In this document: piece after piece, positions 16,667 to 27,900 of the stretch
Layout of the letters: every line of letters begins with the position of its first letter
Numbering within the stretch: the stretch's first letter is position 1
Assembly: GCF_008806955.1 (NCBI RefSeq)
Contig: NZ_CP031727.1
Span: forward strand, 3,424,001 to 3,488,000
Source of the DNA: Cellvibrio sp. KY-YJ-3
GTDB taxonomy: Bacteria; Pseudomonadota; Gammaproteobacteria; Pseudomonadales; Cellvibrionaceae
Length of the DNA stretch: 64,000 nucleotides
Reading direction: 5' to 3'
Notes under the pieces: generated by a model
What the model was told of the DNA's origin: nothing
The model's input: the letters and a program-made list of their open reading frames with translations, nothing else
Databases searched by the model: none
Translations under genes and position numbers: made by a program

Positions 16667-16687
16667 AAAATATCTCCGCAGACAATA

Positions 16688-16716
16688 AAATAAGGGCGCT
16701 TGAAGCGCCCTTATTT
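16688..16716. terminator. Bidirectional intrinsic terminator
   Basis: Perfect 13-bp arms (16688-16700 and 16704-16716) around TGA, with GGGCGCT/AGCGCCC at the core and A and T runs outside. It separates the convergent small periplasmic protein gene and sthA. Confidence 0.92.
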
Positions 16717-16747
16717 ATATCTGTGAATCAGCACCAAACAGATTCTA

Positions 16748-18163
16748 CTAACGGCGACTAATGCGATTAATGCCATCCAATGCCGCAACACGATAAGCTT
16801 CGGCCATCGTTGGATAATTAAAGATGTTGTTGAGGAAATAATGAATATTATTTCCCTCGCCTTTCTGCGTCATGATCGCCTGACCAATATGAACAATCTC
16901 CGCGGCCTCAGCACCAAAACAATGAACACCGAGGATTTCAAGCGTATCCACATGAAATAGCAGCTTCAACATGCCCACATCTTCACCGCTGATTTGGCCG
17001 CGTGCGGTATTTTTAAATAACGCACGGCCGACTTCATAGGGAACCTTGGCCTGTGTCAATTCAGTTTCCGTTTTTCCCACCGAACTAATCTCCGGTAAGG
17101 TATAAATTCCTGTGGGCACATCTTGAACCGGGCGGCATTCGTCGCCAAAAATGCCACCGGACACTGCTCGCCCCTGACCATAGGAGGAACTGGCCAAGCT
17201 GGGCCAGCCAATCACATCACCAACCGCATATATATTTTCAACTTGCGTGCGATACTCTGCATCAACTTTAAGATTGCCACGATGATCTGCTTCCAACCCT
17301 ATCGCCGCTAAATTCAGCTGGTCAGTATTACCACTGCGTCCATTACACCAAAGGATGGCATCCGCCTTTAAACGCTTACCGGACTTTAAGAAGAGAGTGA
17401 CACTGCTATCGCTCGCCTCTATGGCCTCGTACTCCTCACCATGACGTACAGTCACACCACTGTCGCGCAGGTGATAACTGAGCGCATCAGAAATCTCATC
17501 ATCTAAAAATGACAACAATCGCTCACGATTATTGATTAAATCTACCCGCATACCCAAGCCCGAAAAAATCGAGGCATATTCACAGCCAATAACACCCGCG
17601 CCATAAATAATGATGTGACGTGGGGTGTGCTGCATTTCCAGAATGGTGTCACTGTCATAAATACGTGGATGATTAAAATCAATATCAACTGGACGATAAG
17701 GACGTGAACCTGTAGCTATTACGATCTTATCGGCATGAATTGTCTCTGTACCACCATCCAGCATCGCCAAATTAATCACATTCGGATTACTAAAGGATGC
17801 CTGCCCCATATGTACCGTTACCCGGTTGCGTACATAAAAGTTGGTATGCAATTCAACTTGTTTAGGAATCACTTTCGCGGCAGATTGCAGTACCCGAGGA
17901 AAGGTTAAACGGCGGCTATCACCAATTTCACGAAACAGGCTATTAGCTTTAAATTGCAATATTTGCTTAACCACATGGCGCAAAGATTTAGAAGGAATTG
18001 TGCCTTTATGTGCGCACCCACCACCAACCAGTGCCCTATTTTCTACCACACCAACACGCTTGCCCGCTTTAGCAGCTGCTATAGCAGCACTTTCTCCCGC
18101 TGGGCCAGAACCGATTACTAAAAGATCGTAGCTGTGATCTGCCGATTTTTTACGACCAGTCAA
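16748..18163 (-). CDS. sthA: Soluble pyridine nucleotide transhydrogenase SthA
   Basis: A 471-residue FAD enzyme of the disulfide reductase fold that moves electrons between NADPH and NADH in the cytosol. It has the FAD site GSGPAGE (18-24), NAD-site [17 protein letters not shown] and [13 protein letters not shown]. The redox-active site region reads [15 protein letters not shown]. Only one cysteine (Cys50) is present and the second is replaced, as in SthA and unlike lipoamide dehydrogenase. It lies downstream of nqrM in the same direction. The ribosome site is AGGGGAATAA ahead of the ATG. Confidence 0.95.
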   Translation of the reverse strand: MTGRKKSADHSYDLLVIGSGPAGESAAIAAAKAGKRVGVVENRALVGGGCAHKGTIPSKSLRHVVKQILQFKANSLFREIGDSRRLTFPRVLQSAAKVIPKQVELHTNFYVRNRVTVHMGQASFSNPNVINLAMLDGGTETIHADKIVIATGSRPYRPVDIDFNHPRIYDSDTILEMQHTPRHIIIYGAGVIGCEYASIFSGLGMRVDLINNRERLLSFLDDEISDALSYHLRDSGVTVRHGEEYEAIEASDSSVTLFLKSGKRLKADAILWCNGRSGNTDQLNLAAIGLEADHRGNLKVDAEYRTQVENIYAVGDVIGWPSLASSSYGQGRAVSGGIFGDECRPVQDVPTGIYTLPEISSVGKTETELTQAKVPYEVGRALFKNTARGQISGEDVGMLKLLFHVDTLEILGVHCFGAEAAEIVHIGQAIMTQKGEGNNIHYFLNNIFNYPTMAEAYRVAALDGINRISRR

Positions 18164-18220
18164 TTTATTCCCCTCTAATCATCAAATGAGACATCCAAGA
18201 CTTGCTGAGTCTTGCAACAA

Positions 18221-18472
18221 TTATTCCTTCTTCTTACTCGCATCATACGAAAGGTCATCTGCCTTCAACTCAGTACGGACAGGCTTGGATTTTTCTTCCG
18301 CACATTTTGCTTCGTCGCCACCGCACAACTCGCACACGTAATTGGGATCCCCCAAGGCTTTACCCACACCACCACAGGAACCCGATACAGGTTTACGGCC
18401 AGCCAACACACTGATTGACAAAGCGAATGCAACAAACAACATCACCACTAGTGTAACCACAAGTACAGCCAT
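18221..18472 (-). CDS. nqrM: Na+-NQR maturation protein NqrM
   Basis: An 83-residue protein with one N-terminal membrane helix (about 3-24) and a cysteine-rich tail: Cys33, Cys47, Cys50 and Cys57 in GSCGGVGKAL and VCELCGGDEAKC. It matches NqrM (formerly DUF539), which is needed for assembly of Na+-NQR and is thought to help deliver iron to the NqrD/NqrE centre. AGGT lies just upstream of the ATG. It follows nqrF after an intrinsic terminator, so read-through or its own promoter must supply it. Confidence 0.92.
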   Translation of the reverse strand: MAVLVVTLVVMLFVAFALSISVLAGRKPVSGSCGGVGKALGDPNYVCELCGGDEAKCAEEKSKPVRTELKADDLSYDASKKKE

Positions 18473-18528
18473 GATAGACCTCCAGGCTTTACTGCTTTTG
18501 TTAAAAGCAAATGAACTATCGTTAAAAA

Positions 18529-18558
18529 AAAACGAGGCGGGTTTCCCTGCCTCGTTTT
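18529..18558 (-). terminator. Intrinsic terminator after nqrF
   Basis: Arms AAAACGAGGC (18529-18538) and GCCTCGTTTT (18549-18558), followed on the minus strand by a T run. It lies between nqrF and nqrM. Confidence 0.85.
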
Positions 18559-18566
18559 CCTTTTCA

Positions 18567-19790
18567 TTAACCGCCGAAGTCGTCTAACAAAATATTGTCG
18601 TCTTCTACACCAAGACTTTTCAACATTTTAATCACGGCGGCATTCATCATTGGTGGGCCGCACATGTAGAACTCACAATCTTCTGGCGCCGGATGATCTT
18701 TCAAATAATTCTCATAGAGAACATTGTGAATGAAGCCCGTGAGGCCGGTCCAGTTATCCTCTGGCTGTGGATCTGACAGCGCCACATGCCATTTAAAGTT
18801 CTCATTCTCTGCCTGCAGCATATCGTAATCTTCTTTGTAGAAGAGTTCGCGCAGCGAGCGAGCACCGTACCAGAATGTCATTTTACGATCGGTTTTCAAG
18901 CGGCGCAGCTGATCGAAAATGTGCGAACGCATAGGTGCCATACCAGCACCACCACCGATAAACACCATTTCAGCATTGGTCTTTTTAGCAAAGAATTCAC
19001 CAAATGGACCGTATACGGTGATTTTATCGCCCGGCTTCAAACTAAATACATAAGATGACATTTGACCCGGAGGAATGCCCTGAGATTTTGGTGGAGGTGT
19101 TGCAATACGAATATTGAACTTAACCACACCTTTTTCTTCCGGGTAATTCGCCATTGAATAAGCGCGAATCACTGGCTCAGTCACTTTTGATTCCAGATTA
19201 AAGAAACCAAAGCGCTCCCAGTCACCGCGATATTCAGGCTCAATATCAAAGTCTGAGAACTTGACGTGATGGGGCGGGCATTCCAGCTGCACATAACCGC
19301 CCGCACGGAAGTCCACACTTTCACCTTCGGGCAGACGCAAGGTCAGCTCTTTGATAAAAGTGGCCACGTTAGGATTGGATTCCACAGTAGTTACCCACTG
19401 CTTCACGCCAAACACTTCTTCCGGCACATGAATTTTCATGTTTTGTTTTACCGGAACCTGGCAACTTAAACGCCAGCCTTCATTTTGCTCACGGCGATTA
19501 AAATGCGCTTCTTCCGTTGGCAAAATAGAACCGCCACCATCATTTACTACGCATTTACACTGTGCACAGCTACCACCACCACCACAGGCTGACGCCAGAA
19601 ATACATTGTTAGCAGCAAGTGTTTGTAACAACTTGCCACCGGCAGGAACGGTAATGGTTTTCTCATCATTGATAAGAATTTGCACATCGCCGCTGTTAAC
19701 CAGTTTTGCCTGCGCAACAAGAATCACCACCACCAGTGCCAGCACTATGAAGGTGAACATGCCTACGCCTAATAAAATCTCAGTATTCAT
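18567..19790 (-). CDS. nqrF: Na+-translocating NADH:quinone reductase subunit F
   Basis: A 407-residue subunit that takes electrons from NADH. An N-terminal membrane helix (about 5-27) is followed by a 2Fe-2S ferredoxin domain with Cys69, Cys75, Cys78 and Cys110. The FAD domain shows RAYSMANYP, and the NAD(P) domain shows [12 protein letters not shown] and [14 protein letters not shown]. The length and cysteine positions match Vibrio NqrF. It is the last structural gene of the nqr operon. Confidence 0.97.
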   Translation of the reverse strand: MNTEILLGVGMFTFIVLALVVVILVAQAKLVNSGDVQILINDEKTITVPAGGKLLQTLAANNVFLASACGGGGSCAQCKCVVNDGGGSILPTEEAHFNRREQNEGWRLSCQVPVKQNMKIHVPEEVFGVKQWVTTVESNPNVATFIKELTLRLPEGESVDFRAGGYVQLECPPHHVKFSDFDIEPEYRGDWERFGFFNLESKVTEPVIRAYSMANYPEEKGVVKFNIRIATPPPKSQGIPPGQMSSYVFSLKPGDKITVYGPFGEFFAKKTNAEMVFIGGGAGMAPMRSHIFDQLRRLKTDRKMTFWYGARSLRELFYKEDYDMLQAENENFKWHVALSDPQPEDNWTGLTGFIHNVLYENYLKDHPAPEDCEFYMCGPPMMNAAVIKMLKSLGVEDDNILLDDFGG

Positions 19791-19807
19791 TAGATTCCTC
19801 GCTTAGC

Positions 19808-20416
19808 CTAGAGAGAGATGCCGCCAAAGGACATAAAGCCCAATGACATCAATCCCACGGTGATAAAGGTAATACCTAAGCCACGAAGACCTTCAGGTAC
19901 ATCTGAGTATTTCAGCTTTTCTTTGATGCTCGCCAGCACAACAATTGCAATTGCCCAGCCAGCACCCGAGCCGACACCGTAAACTACGCTTTCAACAAAA
20001 TGGTAATCGCGCTCAACCATAAACAGTGAGCCACCCATAATTACGCAGTTCACGGTAATCAGTGGTAAAAATACCCCCAGCGCGTTGTACAGCGCAGGCA
20101 TATATTTATCCATCACAATTTCCATAATCTGCACAATTGCAGCGATAACACCAATAAATGAAATAAAACTCAGGAAGGTCAAATCAACACCGGTTACACC
20201 AGCCCAAGCCAACGCGTCTTCTTTCAACAAGTAAGTCAAAATCAGGTTGTTTGCAGGAACAGTTACTGTTTGCACCACAATAACCGCGATACCCAAACCA
20301 ATAGCAGCATTGATTTTTTTAGACATGGCCATAAATGAGCACATCCCCAAAAAGAATGCCAACGCCATGTTTTCAATAAATACTGAACGGATAAACAAAC
20401 TCAGTAGATGTTCCAT
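19808..20416 (-). CDS. nqrE: Na+-translocating NADH:quinone reductase subunit E
   Basis: A 202-residue integral membrane subunit with six hydrophobic segments, paralogous to NqrD in inverted topology. [17 protein letters not shown] and [14 protein letters not shown] carry the cysteines that with NqrD hold an iron centre in the membrane. Its ATG is close to the nqrD stop (20416), consistent with coupled translation. Confidence 0.96.
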   Translation of the reverse strand: MEHLLSLFIRSVFIENMALAFFLGMCSFMAMSKKINAAIGLGIAVIVVQTVTVPANNLILTYLLKEDALAWAGVTGVDLTFLSFISFIGVIAAIVQIMEIVMDKYMPALYNALGVFLPLITVNCVIMGGSLFMVERDYHFVESVVYGVGSGAGWAIAIVVLASIKEKLKYSDVPEGLRGLGITFITVGLMSLGFMSFGGISL

Positions 20417-21084
20417 TATGCGATCTCCTGATTTGCCGAAGAGTTAGGCGCTATTTTGAAATCGGCTTTCTCAACCTGGTTTTTCTTCCAGGTGCGCAGC
20501 GCCCAGATAATAATACCAATTAAGAAAAACGCACTTGGCGGCAGCAGTAACAGACCGTTAGGTACATACCAGCCACCTTCGGTAACGGTAGGCAGAATTT
20601 GAATACCGAACCATTTGCCAGCACCAAAAATCTCACGGAAAGTGGCGATAACAATCAGCAGCGCCGAGTAACCCAAACCATGACCTATACCATCAAGGAA
20701 GCTTGGAATTGGTGGGTTTTTCAAGGCAAAGGCTTCAGTGCGCCCCATTACGATACAGTTGGTAATAATCAACCCAACAAATACCGAGAGTTGTTTACTG
20801 ATGTCATAAGCCACGGCTTTCAGCACTTGGTCAACCACAATTACCAATGCAGAAATAATGATCATCTGCGCAATAATACGCACACTGTTAGGCAGAAAGT
20901 TACGCACCAGCGATACAAAAAAGTTGGAAAAGGCAGATACCAAGGTCAGACCTATGGCCATTACCAAACTAACTTTTACACTGGAGGTTACCGCCAACGC
21001 AGAACAAATACCGAGGATTTGTAAAATAACCGGGTTATTTTCCAGAATCGGTTTTGTGAGGAGATCTTTCGTTTTCAAGCTCAT
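20416..21084 (-). CDS. nqrD: Na+-translocating NADH:quinone reductase subunit D
   Basis: A 222-residue integral membrane subunit with six hydrophobic segments. [13 protein letters not shown] and [16 protein letters not shown] carry the conserved cysteines that pair with those of NqrE. The C-terminal extension ([17 protein letters not shown]) is hydrophilic. It directly follows nqrC with a gap of 2 bases. Confidence 0.96.
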   Translation of the reverse strand: MSLKTKDLLTKPILENNPVILQILGICSALAVTSSVKVSLVMAIGLTLVSAFSNFFVSLVRNFLPNSVRIIAQMIIISALVIVVDQVLKAVAYDISKQLSVFVGLIITNCIVMGRTEAFALKNPPIPSFLDGIGHGLGYSALLIVIATFREIFGAGKWFGIQILPTVTEGGWYVPNGLLLLPPSAFFLIGIIIWALRTWKKNQVEKADFKIAPNSSANQEIA

Positions 21085-21086
21085 AA

Positions 21087-21863
21087 TTAAGCCTCTCCGT
21101 TTTTCAAGTTAGCAAGGAATGTTTTATAACCCTTGTCACCCATCCAAAACTTCATCAGGTTGCGCACACCATTGCTGGTCAACGTTGCACCTGACAAACC
21201 ATCTACTTTGTACTCAGCATCTGCGGTAGCTGAATCTACGTGACCTTTGATCACATCAATTTTCACTTCGCCAGAATCCGAGTAGATTTTTTTACCAATC
21301 CAGATTTCTTTCCACTTTGGATTGTCAACTTCACCGCCAAGGCCAGGTGTCTCGGCATGAGAATAAAAACCGAACCCAAGAATAGTGTTTAAGTCTTTAT
21401 CCAAAGCAACAAAACCTGACATGGTTGACCAGAGACCATAGCCACGCACAGGCAGAATGACTTTTGACAAACCATTCGCGTCGTTTACCAAAAATACCTT
21501 GGCATACTTTTCACGACTAATGATTTTGGCAATATCTTCCTCTGAGGATAATTTATCGGAAAGATCGGGTTTTTTAGCGGATGCATTTTGATCAAACTTT
21601 TCAATATCAGTGATAGCGTCGGTAAAACGACCACTATTCAGATCAACAATTTTTACCTCAACTTGTTTGAACTGCTCTTCAACTGATTGATCTTTATTCA
21701 AAATACCTGCGATAGATAAAACGTTACGCTTGAAATCAAGCGCTTTGTTGGCAACCTGTGCGGGGCGCAACAACACCGCAGAACCTGCCACCAATACGGA
21801 TGCCACCAAACACATAATCAATGTGACTGTGATGGTGTATTTTGCTGTTTGTTGGTTAGCCAC
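21087..21863 (-). CDS. nqrC: Na+-translocating NADH:quinone reductase subunit C
   Basis: A 258-residue subunit anchored by one N-terminal helix, with a periplasmic FMN-binding domain. FMN attaches covalently to a threonine in GLSGATLTS (Thr227 in this numbering). The start is set at the GTG at 21863 ([13 protein letters not shown]). A GGAGA site lies upstream and this start gives the usual family length; a longer reading from 21920 would sit inside nqrB. The start overlaps the end of nqrB by 8 bases. Confidence 0.95.
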   Translation of the reverse strand: MANQQTAKYTITVTLIMCLVASVLVAGSAVLLRPAQVANKALDFKRNVLSIAGILNKDQSVEEQFKQVEVKIVDLNSGRFTDAITDIEKFDQNASAKKPDLSDKLSSEEDIAKIISREKYAKVFLVNDANGLSKVILPVRGYGLWSTMSGFVALDKDLNTILGFGFYSHAETPGLGGEVDNPKWKEIWIGKKIYSDSGEVKIDVIKGHVDSATADAEYKVDGLSGATLTSNGVRNLMKFWMGDKGYKTFLANLKNGEA

Positions 21864-23058
21864 GCGCCAGTCTCCGCTTAATGTTGGATTGAACGACGAA
21901 GTAGTCGATGGTCGGTGCAAACATGTTTGCGAACAAGATTGCCAACATCATGCCCTCTGGATAAGCAGGGTTGACCACACGAATAGTAATCACCATGAAA
22001 CCGATCAATGCACCATAGATCCATTTGCCCGCATCAGTCATTGATGCCGACACTGGGTCAGTTGCCATAAAGAAGAGACCAAAGGCAAAGCCACCTATAA
22101 CAAAGTGCCACCAGAATGGCATTTGGAACATTGGATTACTGCTGCCTGCACCGGCCCAGTTATACAACAGGGTAGTCAGCACTGCACCAATCAACACCCC
22201 GACCACAATGCGAGTAGACGCAATGCCCATAATTAGTAGCGCAACACCACCAATCATTAAGGCCAGTGCTGAGGTTTCGCCAATAGAACCGTGCTCAAAA
22301 CCAACAAAGGCATCAAACCAGCTAACGTGGTTGACTACAGCATCCATACCCTGTTGAGCAGCAATAGAGAGCGTAGTCGCACCGGTATAACCATCAACCG
22401 CAGTCCAAACTGCATCGCCTGACATTTCCGCCGGGTAGGCGAAGAACAAGAAGGCACGACCGGTGAGCGCCGGATTAAGGAAGTTTTTACCAGTACCACC
22501 AAATACCTCTTTTCCAATTACTACACCAAAGCTGATACCCAAGGCGGCTTGCCACAAAGGCAAATCAGGAGGACAGGTCAGGGAGAAAAGAATCGAAGTT
22601 ACGAAGAAACCTTCGTTAACTTCATGACCACGAGTAGTAGCGAACAACACTTCCCAGAAACCACCGACAATAAATACAGTCGCATAAATTGGCAGGAAGT
22701 AGGCAGCACCCAAGACAAAGTTGTCCCAAATACTGTCAGGGTTGTGACCCGCAAACATGGCTGCTAAAGCACCATGCCAGTTATCAATACCAGTAGCACC
22801 AGTCGCCGCTAAAATGGTATTGGCTTGCAAACCAACGTTGTACATACCGAAGAACATTGCTGGCCATGCACACAACCAAACCGTGATCATGATGCGTTTC
22901 AGATCGATACCATCACGCACATGAGAGGTAGATTTGGTGACATCTGCCGGTTTAAACAAACCGGTATCAACGGCCTCGTACAGTGAGTACCATTTTTCGT
23001 ATTTGCCGCCTTTGTGGAAATGCGGCTCCATGCTGTCGAGTAAACTTCTCAGACTCAT
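21856..23058 (-). CDS. nqrB: Na+-translocating NADH:quinone reductase subunit B
   Basis: A 400-residue polytopic subunit that forms the main sodium path and carries covalent FMN at Thr228 in GYTGATTLS; riboflavin also binds in this subunit family. About ten hydrophobic segments are present, with the family stretches [18 protein letters not shown] and [18 protein letters not shown]. It follows nqrA by 3 bases. Confidence 0.97.
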   Translation of the reverse strand: MSLRSLLDSMEPHFHKGGKYEKWYSLYEAVDTGLFKPADVTKSTSHVRDGIDLKRIMITVWLCAWPAMFFGMYNVGLQANTILAATGATGIDNWHGALAAMFAGHNPDSIWDNFVLGAAYFLPIYATVFIVGGFWEVLFATTRGHEVNEGFFVTSILFSLTCPPDLPLWQAALGISFGVVIGKEVFGGTGKNFLNPALTGRAFLFFAYPAEMSGDAVWTAVDGYTGATTLSIAAQQGMDAVVNHVSWFDAFVGFEHGSIGETSALALMIGGVALLIMGIASTRIVVGVLIGAVLTTLLYNWAGAGSSNPMFQMPFWWHFVIGGFAFGLFFMATDPVSASMTDAGKWIYGALIGFMVITIRVVNPAYPEGMMLAILFANMFAPTIDYFVVQSNIKRRLARG

Positions 23059-23061
23059 TAA

Positions 23062-24405
23062 TTAGCCCTCATTCTCAATGCGAGTAAGGTTATTGCGCAG
23101 GATCGGGCCGTATTCGTATTTGCCGGGGCACACAAAGGTGCACAGCGCCAAATCTTCTTCGTCCAATTCAAGGCAGCCCAGTTTTTGTGCTGTTTCAGTA
23201 TCACCAACAATTAAAGAGCGCAGCAGCTGCGTCGGCAGGATGTCGAGAGGCATTACCTTCTCGTAAGAACCCACCGGTACCATCGCACGCTCGGAACCAT
23301 TGGTAGATGTAGTGAAGGCAAACTTTTTACCCCCAAACAGCTTGGACAAATAAATGCCCATCACGGAGAACTTGTTGGTACCTGCGCGCAGGTAATGCAG
23401 CATTTCACGTTCGCGCCCCTCAAGCAAAACACTGACTTGATTGTGGAAACGACCAAGGAAAGTGAGATTGCCATGGGAGCGACGACCACCAAATACAGAA
23501 CCAGAAATGATGCGATTCTCACCCTGCTTCAACTGACCGTTAACCAACGAATTCAGATCAGCGCCCAAGCGAGTACGCACCAAACGAGGACGCTCTACTT
23601 GTGGACCAGCAAGTGCAACAACACGTTCGGTATTCAATTGACCGGTGATAAACAATTCACCAATCGCAATAACGTCTTGATAACCAACAGTCCAAACGGT
23701 TTTACGTGCATTTACTGGATCAAGGAAATGGATATGGGTACCGGCATTACCTGCAGGATGAACACCAGTAAAGGTTTCGACCGCAATATTAGCGCCCTGA
23801 CCTTTTGGCAATTCAACACCCGGAGCCTGACAAACAAACACTTTGCCTTCGGTAAGGCGTGCAATCACGGTCAAACCGTTCGCAAAAGCGTCTTTTTTAG
23901 CTGCGATAATCACAGCAGGGTCTGCGGCCAAAGGATTAGTGTCAATCGCTTGAACAAAAATCGAGTTTGGAATTGAGTCTAAGGCAGGAGCCTTGCTGTA
24001 TGGACGAGTGCGCAATGCAGTCCACAAGCCAGATTGAACAAGGTTTTGCTGTACGCTTTCGCGAGACAAACCGGCCAGTTCAGATGCGGAATATTTAGCA
24101 AACTCAACAGCCTCGTTACCTTCCACATCAATTACTAATGAATGGAAAACACGTTGATCACCGCGATTAATTGCGCTGACAGTACCTGATGCTGGAGCTG
24201 TGTAGATTACACCCGGGGTCTTTTTGTCAGAAAAAAGTTCCTGACCAAGTTTAACTTTATCACCAACCTGTACCGCCATAGTGGGCTTCATACCATGGTA
24301 ATCAAACCCGATTAAAGCTACTTGGCGAACCTGTGGGCCATCCTCAATAGATTGATTGGGGCTGCCAGTAATGGGCAAATCCAATCCTCGACGAATCTTG
24401 ATCAT
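23062..24405 (-). CDS. nqrA: Na+-translocating NADH:quinone reductase subunit A
   Basis: A 447-residue subunit beginning [18 protein letters not shown], involved in ubiquinone binding on the cytoplasmic face. The start at 24405 matches the family; AGGCAGAGACGT lies immediately upstream. Family stretches include [20 protein letters not shown], a lipoyl-like [14 protein letters not shown], and [19 protein letters not shown]. It is the first gene of the nqrABCDEF operon, which couples NADH oxidation to sodium export. Confidence 0.97.
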   Translation of the reverse strand: MIKIRRGLDLPITGSPNQSIEDGPQVRQVALIGFDYHGMKPTMAVQVGDKVKLGQELFSDKKTPGVIYTAPASGTVSAINRGDQRVFHSLVIDVEGNEAVEFAKYSASELAGLSRESVQQNLVQSGLWTALRTRPYSKAPALDSIPNSIFVQAIDTNPLAADPAVIIAAKKDAFANGLTVIARLTEGKVFVCQAPGVELPKGQGANIAVETFTGVHPAGNAGTHIHFLDPVNARKTVWTVGYQDVIAIGELFITGQLNTERVVALAGPQVERPRLVRTRLGADLNSLVNGQLKQGENRIISGSVFGGRRSHGNLTFLGRFHNQVSVLLEGREREMLHYLRAGTNKFSVMGIYLSKLFGGKKFAFTTSTNGSERAMVPVGSYEKVMPLDILPTQLLRSLIVGDTETAQKLGCLELDEEDLALCTFVCPGKYEYGPILRNNLTRIENEG

Positions 24406-24986
24406 ACGTCTCTGCCTAGTCGTTCGTGTGGATGTAGACCTGGATAACCAGGCCGCGGGGGATGCGGTTGACAAGCCTTAAGCCAGCTATTGAAATCCGG
24501 TTACTTCCTGGCGGGAACCGGACACAATTTCGGGAGACGCTTGAACCGCGAGTACTCCGGCCATACTTACCAATAATTGGTACGTAGTGATTAAGCAGCC
24601 AGAGCATTTGAGCCAGTAACTTTCACGACATCACTCCAGACGACTCTGTTAGTAGCCCAAAGAACGCGCTCAAGAGATTGATTTATGTGAAGTTTTAATT
24701 GGCCCAAGTAAAACGCGGGAATTATAAACGCGCCCCACCCCTAGCACCATAGCAATGCATCGATTTGAGGCAGCTTTTATGCGGCTTTTCCACTGATTCG
24801 ATTTATTTTTGCACAGAGCACTCTGCAAACCAGAGGGAAATAAAAACAATTCTCATTGAGAACCAATATCTTCACCCGGTAGACGTCAGGGCTATCAAGA
24901 GGTTTATTTATGAGACTTGCCACCCAGAGCACAACTAAGACAGGTAAAATGCCCGCTAACTTTGGATATGACTTGAATATCGCGTT
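24406..24986. other. Long intergenic region between nqrA and mfd, with nqr leader
   Basis: No gene is seen in these 581 bases. On the minus strand a perfect TATAAT lies at 24721-24726 with only a weak -35. If used, it would give nqrA a leader of about 300 nt. The leader holds a 7-bp inverted pair TCCGGTT/AACCGGA (24496-24502 with 24516-24522) around a 13-base loop. A 64-residue open frame (24416-24607) has no recognisable content. Nearer mfd lies a small palindrome TTCTCA-T-TGAGAA (24850-24862), slightly like one half of a Fur site. No clear ribosome site precedes mfd. Confidence 0.5.
24721..24726 (-). promoter_or_regulatory. Putative -10 box of the nqr operon
   Basis: The minus strand reads TATAAT exactly. 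The expected -35 position (about 24744-24749) gives TGGTGC, a poor match, so an activator or extended contacts might be needed. Assignment to nqrA is by direction only. Confidence 0.4.
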
Positions 24987-27900
24987 ATGACTTATCAGTT
25001 AACCAGCAAACCACCTATCTCGGATAAATCAGGCAATCGACAATATTGGGGCCAATTACATGGTAGTGCCCAAGCGCTAACAATAGTAAACGCCGCCAAA
25101 GCCTACAACGGGCTAAGCCTGGTAGTCACTGCCGACACCAGCACCGCAATTCGCCTGGAATCTGAACTGTCTTTTTTTGCCAAAGGACCCGAGGCGCTTC
25201 CAGTGTTGCACTTGGCCGACTGGGAAACCCTGCCTTACGATTCCATATCACCGCACCAGGACATTATTTCCGAACGGCTGAGCACACTCTACAAACTGCC
25301 CAGTGTAAAACACGGCATTTTAGTGGTGCCAGTAACCACGCTATTGCAGCGATTAATGCCACAGTCTTATTTGATAGGCAATAGCCTAATGGTCTCTGTC
25401 GGCGAGAAATTCGACACTAACGAGTTGCGCCAAAATCTGGAGCGGGCCGGTTATCACTGCGTAGACACAGTATACGAACACGGCGAATTTGCCGTGCGCG
25501 GTTCGCTCATGGATATTTTCCCCATGGGCAGCGATGTACCCTATCGTATCGATTTATTTGATGACGAAATAGAAAGCCTGCGCACCTTTGACCCGGAAAC
25601 GCAAATGACGGTGGACAAGGTTGAAAAAATTCAACTTTTACCCGCGAAAGAGTTCCCGCTGAATAAACAAGGTATCAACTTATTCAAACAACAATGGCTC
25701 GAACGCTTTGATGTCAATCACAAAGCCTGCCCGGTATTCCAGGATGTAAGCGCAGGCATATCGCCACCGGGCATCGAATATTACCTGCCGCTTTTTTTCG
25801 AAACCTGTAGCACGCTATTTGATTACTTACCTACCAACACATTGGTTTATGCGCTGGGCGATATTGAAAAATCAGCCGAAAATTTTTGGTTGGAATTATT
25901 GCGCCGCTACGAAAGCCGTCGCGTGGACCCACTGCGCCCACTACTTGAGCCGCGCACCATTTATCTGGCGATTGATGAGTTTTTTGGGCAACTTAAAAAA
26001 TATTCCCGCACATTCATAGAATCTGCCACGCTCGAAGAAAAAGTAGGCAATTACAACTTTGCCTCTACCCTCACACCATCGCTTCCAATTCGCGCACAAG
26101 CAGAAAATCCATTAGCCGCAATTCAAGCATTTTTAATGGAGTTCGATGGTCGCGTTTTATTCTGCGCAGAGTCAGCAGGCAGGCGCGAAACACTTTTGGA
26201 ATTACTAAGTCGGATTCGCATTCGCCCTAATACGCTCGATACCTGGAACGATTTTTTAAATCAACCTGAAAAGCTCGCCATAACCATCGCTCCCCTGGAG
26301 CAGGGACTGTTGTTAACCGATCCGAAAATTGCATTAATTTCTGAATCGCAATTATTTGGTGAACGCATTCAACAACAGCGTCGCCGCAAGCAAACGCAAG
26401 ATAATGCGGATCTGGTAGTAAAAAATCTGACCGAATTAAAAATCGGCGCATCGGTAGTGCATCTGGATCACGGTGTGGGTCGTTATCGTGGGCTGGAAAC
26501 CATCACTATTGATAATCAAACCAACGAATTCCTTACTCTGGAATATGCGGATGAAGCAAAACTTTATGTACCAGTCACCAATCTGCATTTAATTAGCCGC
26601 TACAGCGGTGCGGATGATGACCTGGCACCACTGCATCGGCTGGGTAGTGAGTCATGGCAAAAAGCAAGACGCAAAGCTGCCGAACAAATTCGCGACACAG
26701 CCGCGGAATTATTAGAAGTTTATGCGCGCCGCGCCGCGCGTAAAGGCTATGCATTTCCCGACCCCAAAACAGCCTATGAAGCCTTTGCAGCCAGCTTTCC
26801 GTTTGAAGAAACAGCAGATCAACAACGCGCCATTGAAGCTGTTATAAAAGACATGTTGTCCAATAAACCCATGGATCGTCTGGTCTGTGGTGATGTAGGT
26901 TTTGGTAAAACCGAGGTGGCGATGCGCGCCGCATTTATCGCCAGTCACGGCGGAAAACAAGTGGTCATTCTGGCGCCGACAACACTGCTTGCACAACAAC
27001 ATTATGAATCACTCAAGGACCGTTTTGCAGATTGGCCAATTACCGTTGAGGTGCTATCGCGCTTTCGCACTACAAAAGAAGTCAATCAAGTGCTTGAGCG
27101 AATCGCTGAAGGTAAAGTAGATATAGTGGTGGGCACACACAAACTCTTGTCGCCTGACATTAAATTCAAAAACCTTGGCCTGCTAATTATCGATGAAGAA
27201 CATAGGTTTGGCGTGCGCCAAAAAGATCAAATTAAAGCGCTACGTGCCGAGATCGATATCCTCACCCTGACTGCCACACCCATCCCGCGTACACTGAATA
27301 TGTCCATGGCAGGCATTCGCGATTTATCGATTATTGCAACACCACCGGCGCGCCGCCTATCTGTAAAAACATTTGTGCGCACCTATGATGAGGCGACAAT
27401 CAAAGAGGCAATCTTGCGTGAAATATTGCGCGGTGGCCAAGTGTACTACCTGCACAATGAAGTCGACACCATTGAAAAAGTTGCGCGCGAAATACAAGAA
27501 CTGATTCCAGAAGCACGGATTGGTATTGGCCATGGGCAAATGCGTGAGCGTGATCTGGAACGGGTAATGTCGGATTTTTATCACAAACGTTTCAACATTA
27601 TGGTGTGCACTACTATTATTGAAACTGGTATCGACATTCCCAGCGCCAATACCATCATTATTAACCGCGCCGACAAATTTGGTCTCGCGCAACTACATCA
27701 ACTGCGCGGCCGCGTAGGCCGGTCTCATCACCAGGCCTATGCCTATTTATTAACACCGGACCGCCGTGCGATGACCGACGACGCACAAAAGCGTTTGGAA
27801 GCGATTAGCGCCGCCGAAGATCTGGGCGCTGGTTTTACTCTGGCGACTTACGATATGGAAATTCGCGGAGCGGGTGAATTACTTGGCGATGAACAGAGCG

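Noticed and set aside
16748..18163. Lipoamide dehydrogenase or mercuric reductase for the flavoprotein near nqrM
   Set aside because: The second redox cysteine is absent ([15 protein letters not shown]), which is typical of SthA.
24416..24607. A 63-codon minus-strand frame in the nqr leader
   Set aside because: No ribosome site, no recognisable motif, and unusual residue content. More likely part of the untranslated leader.
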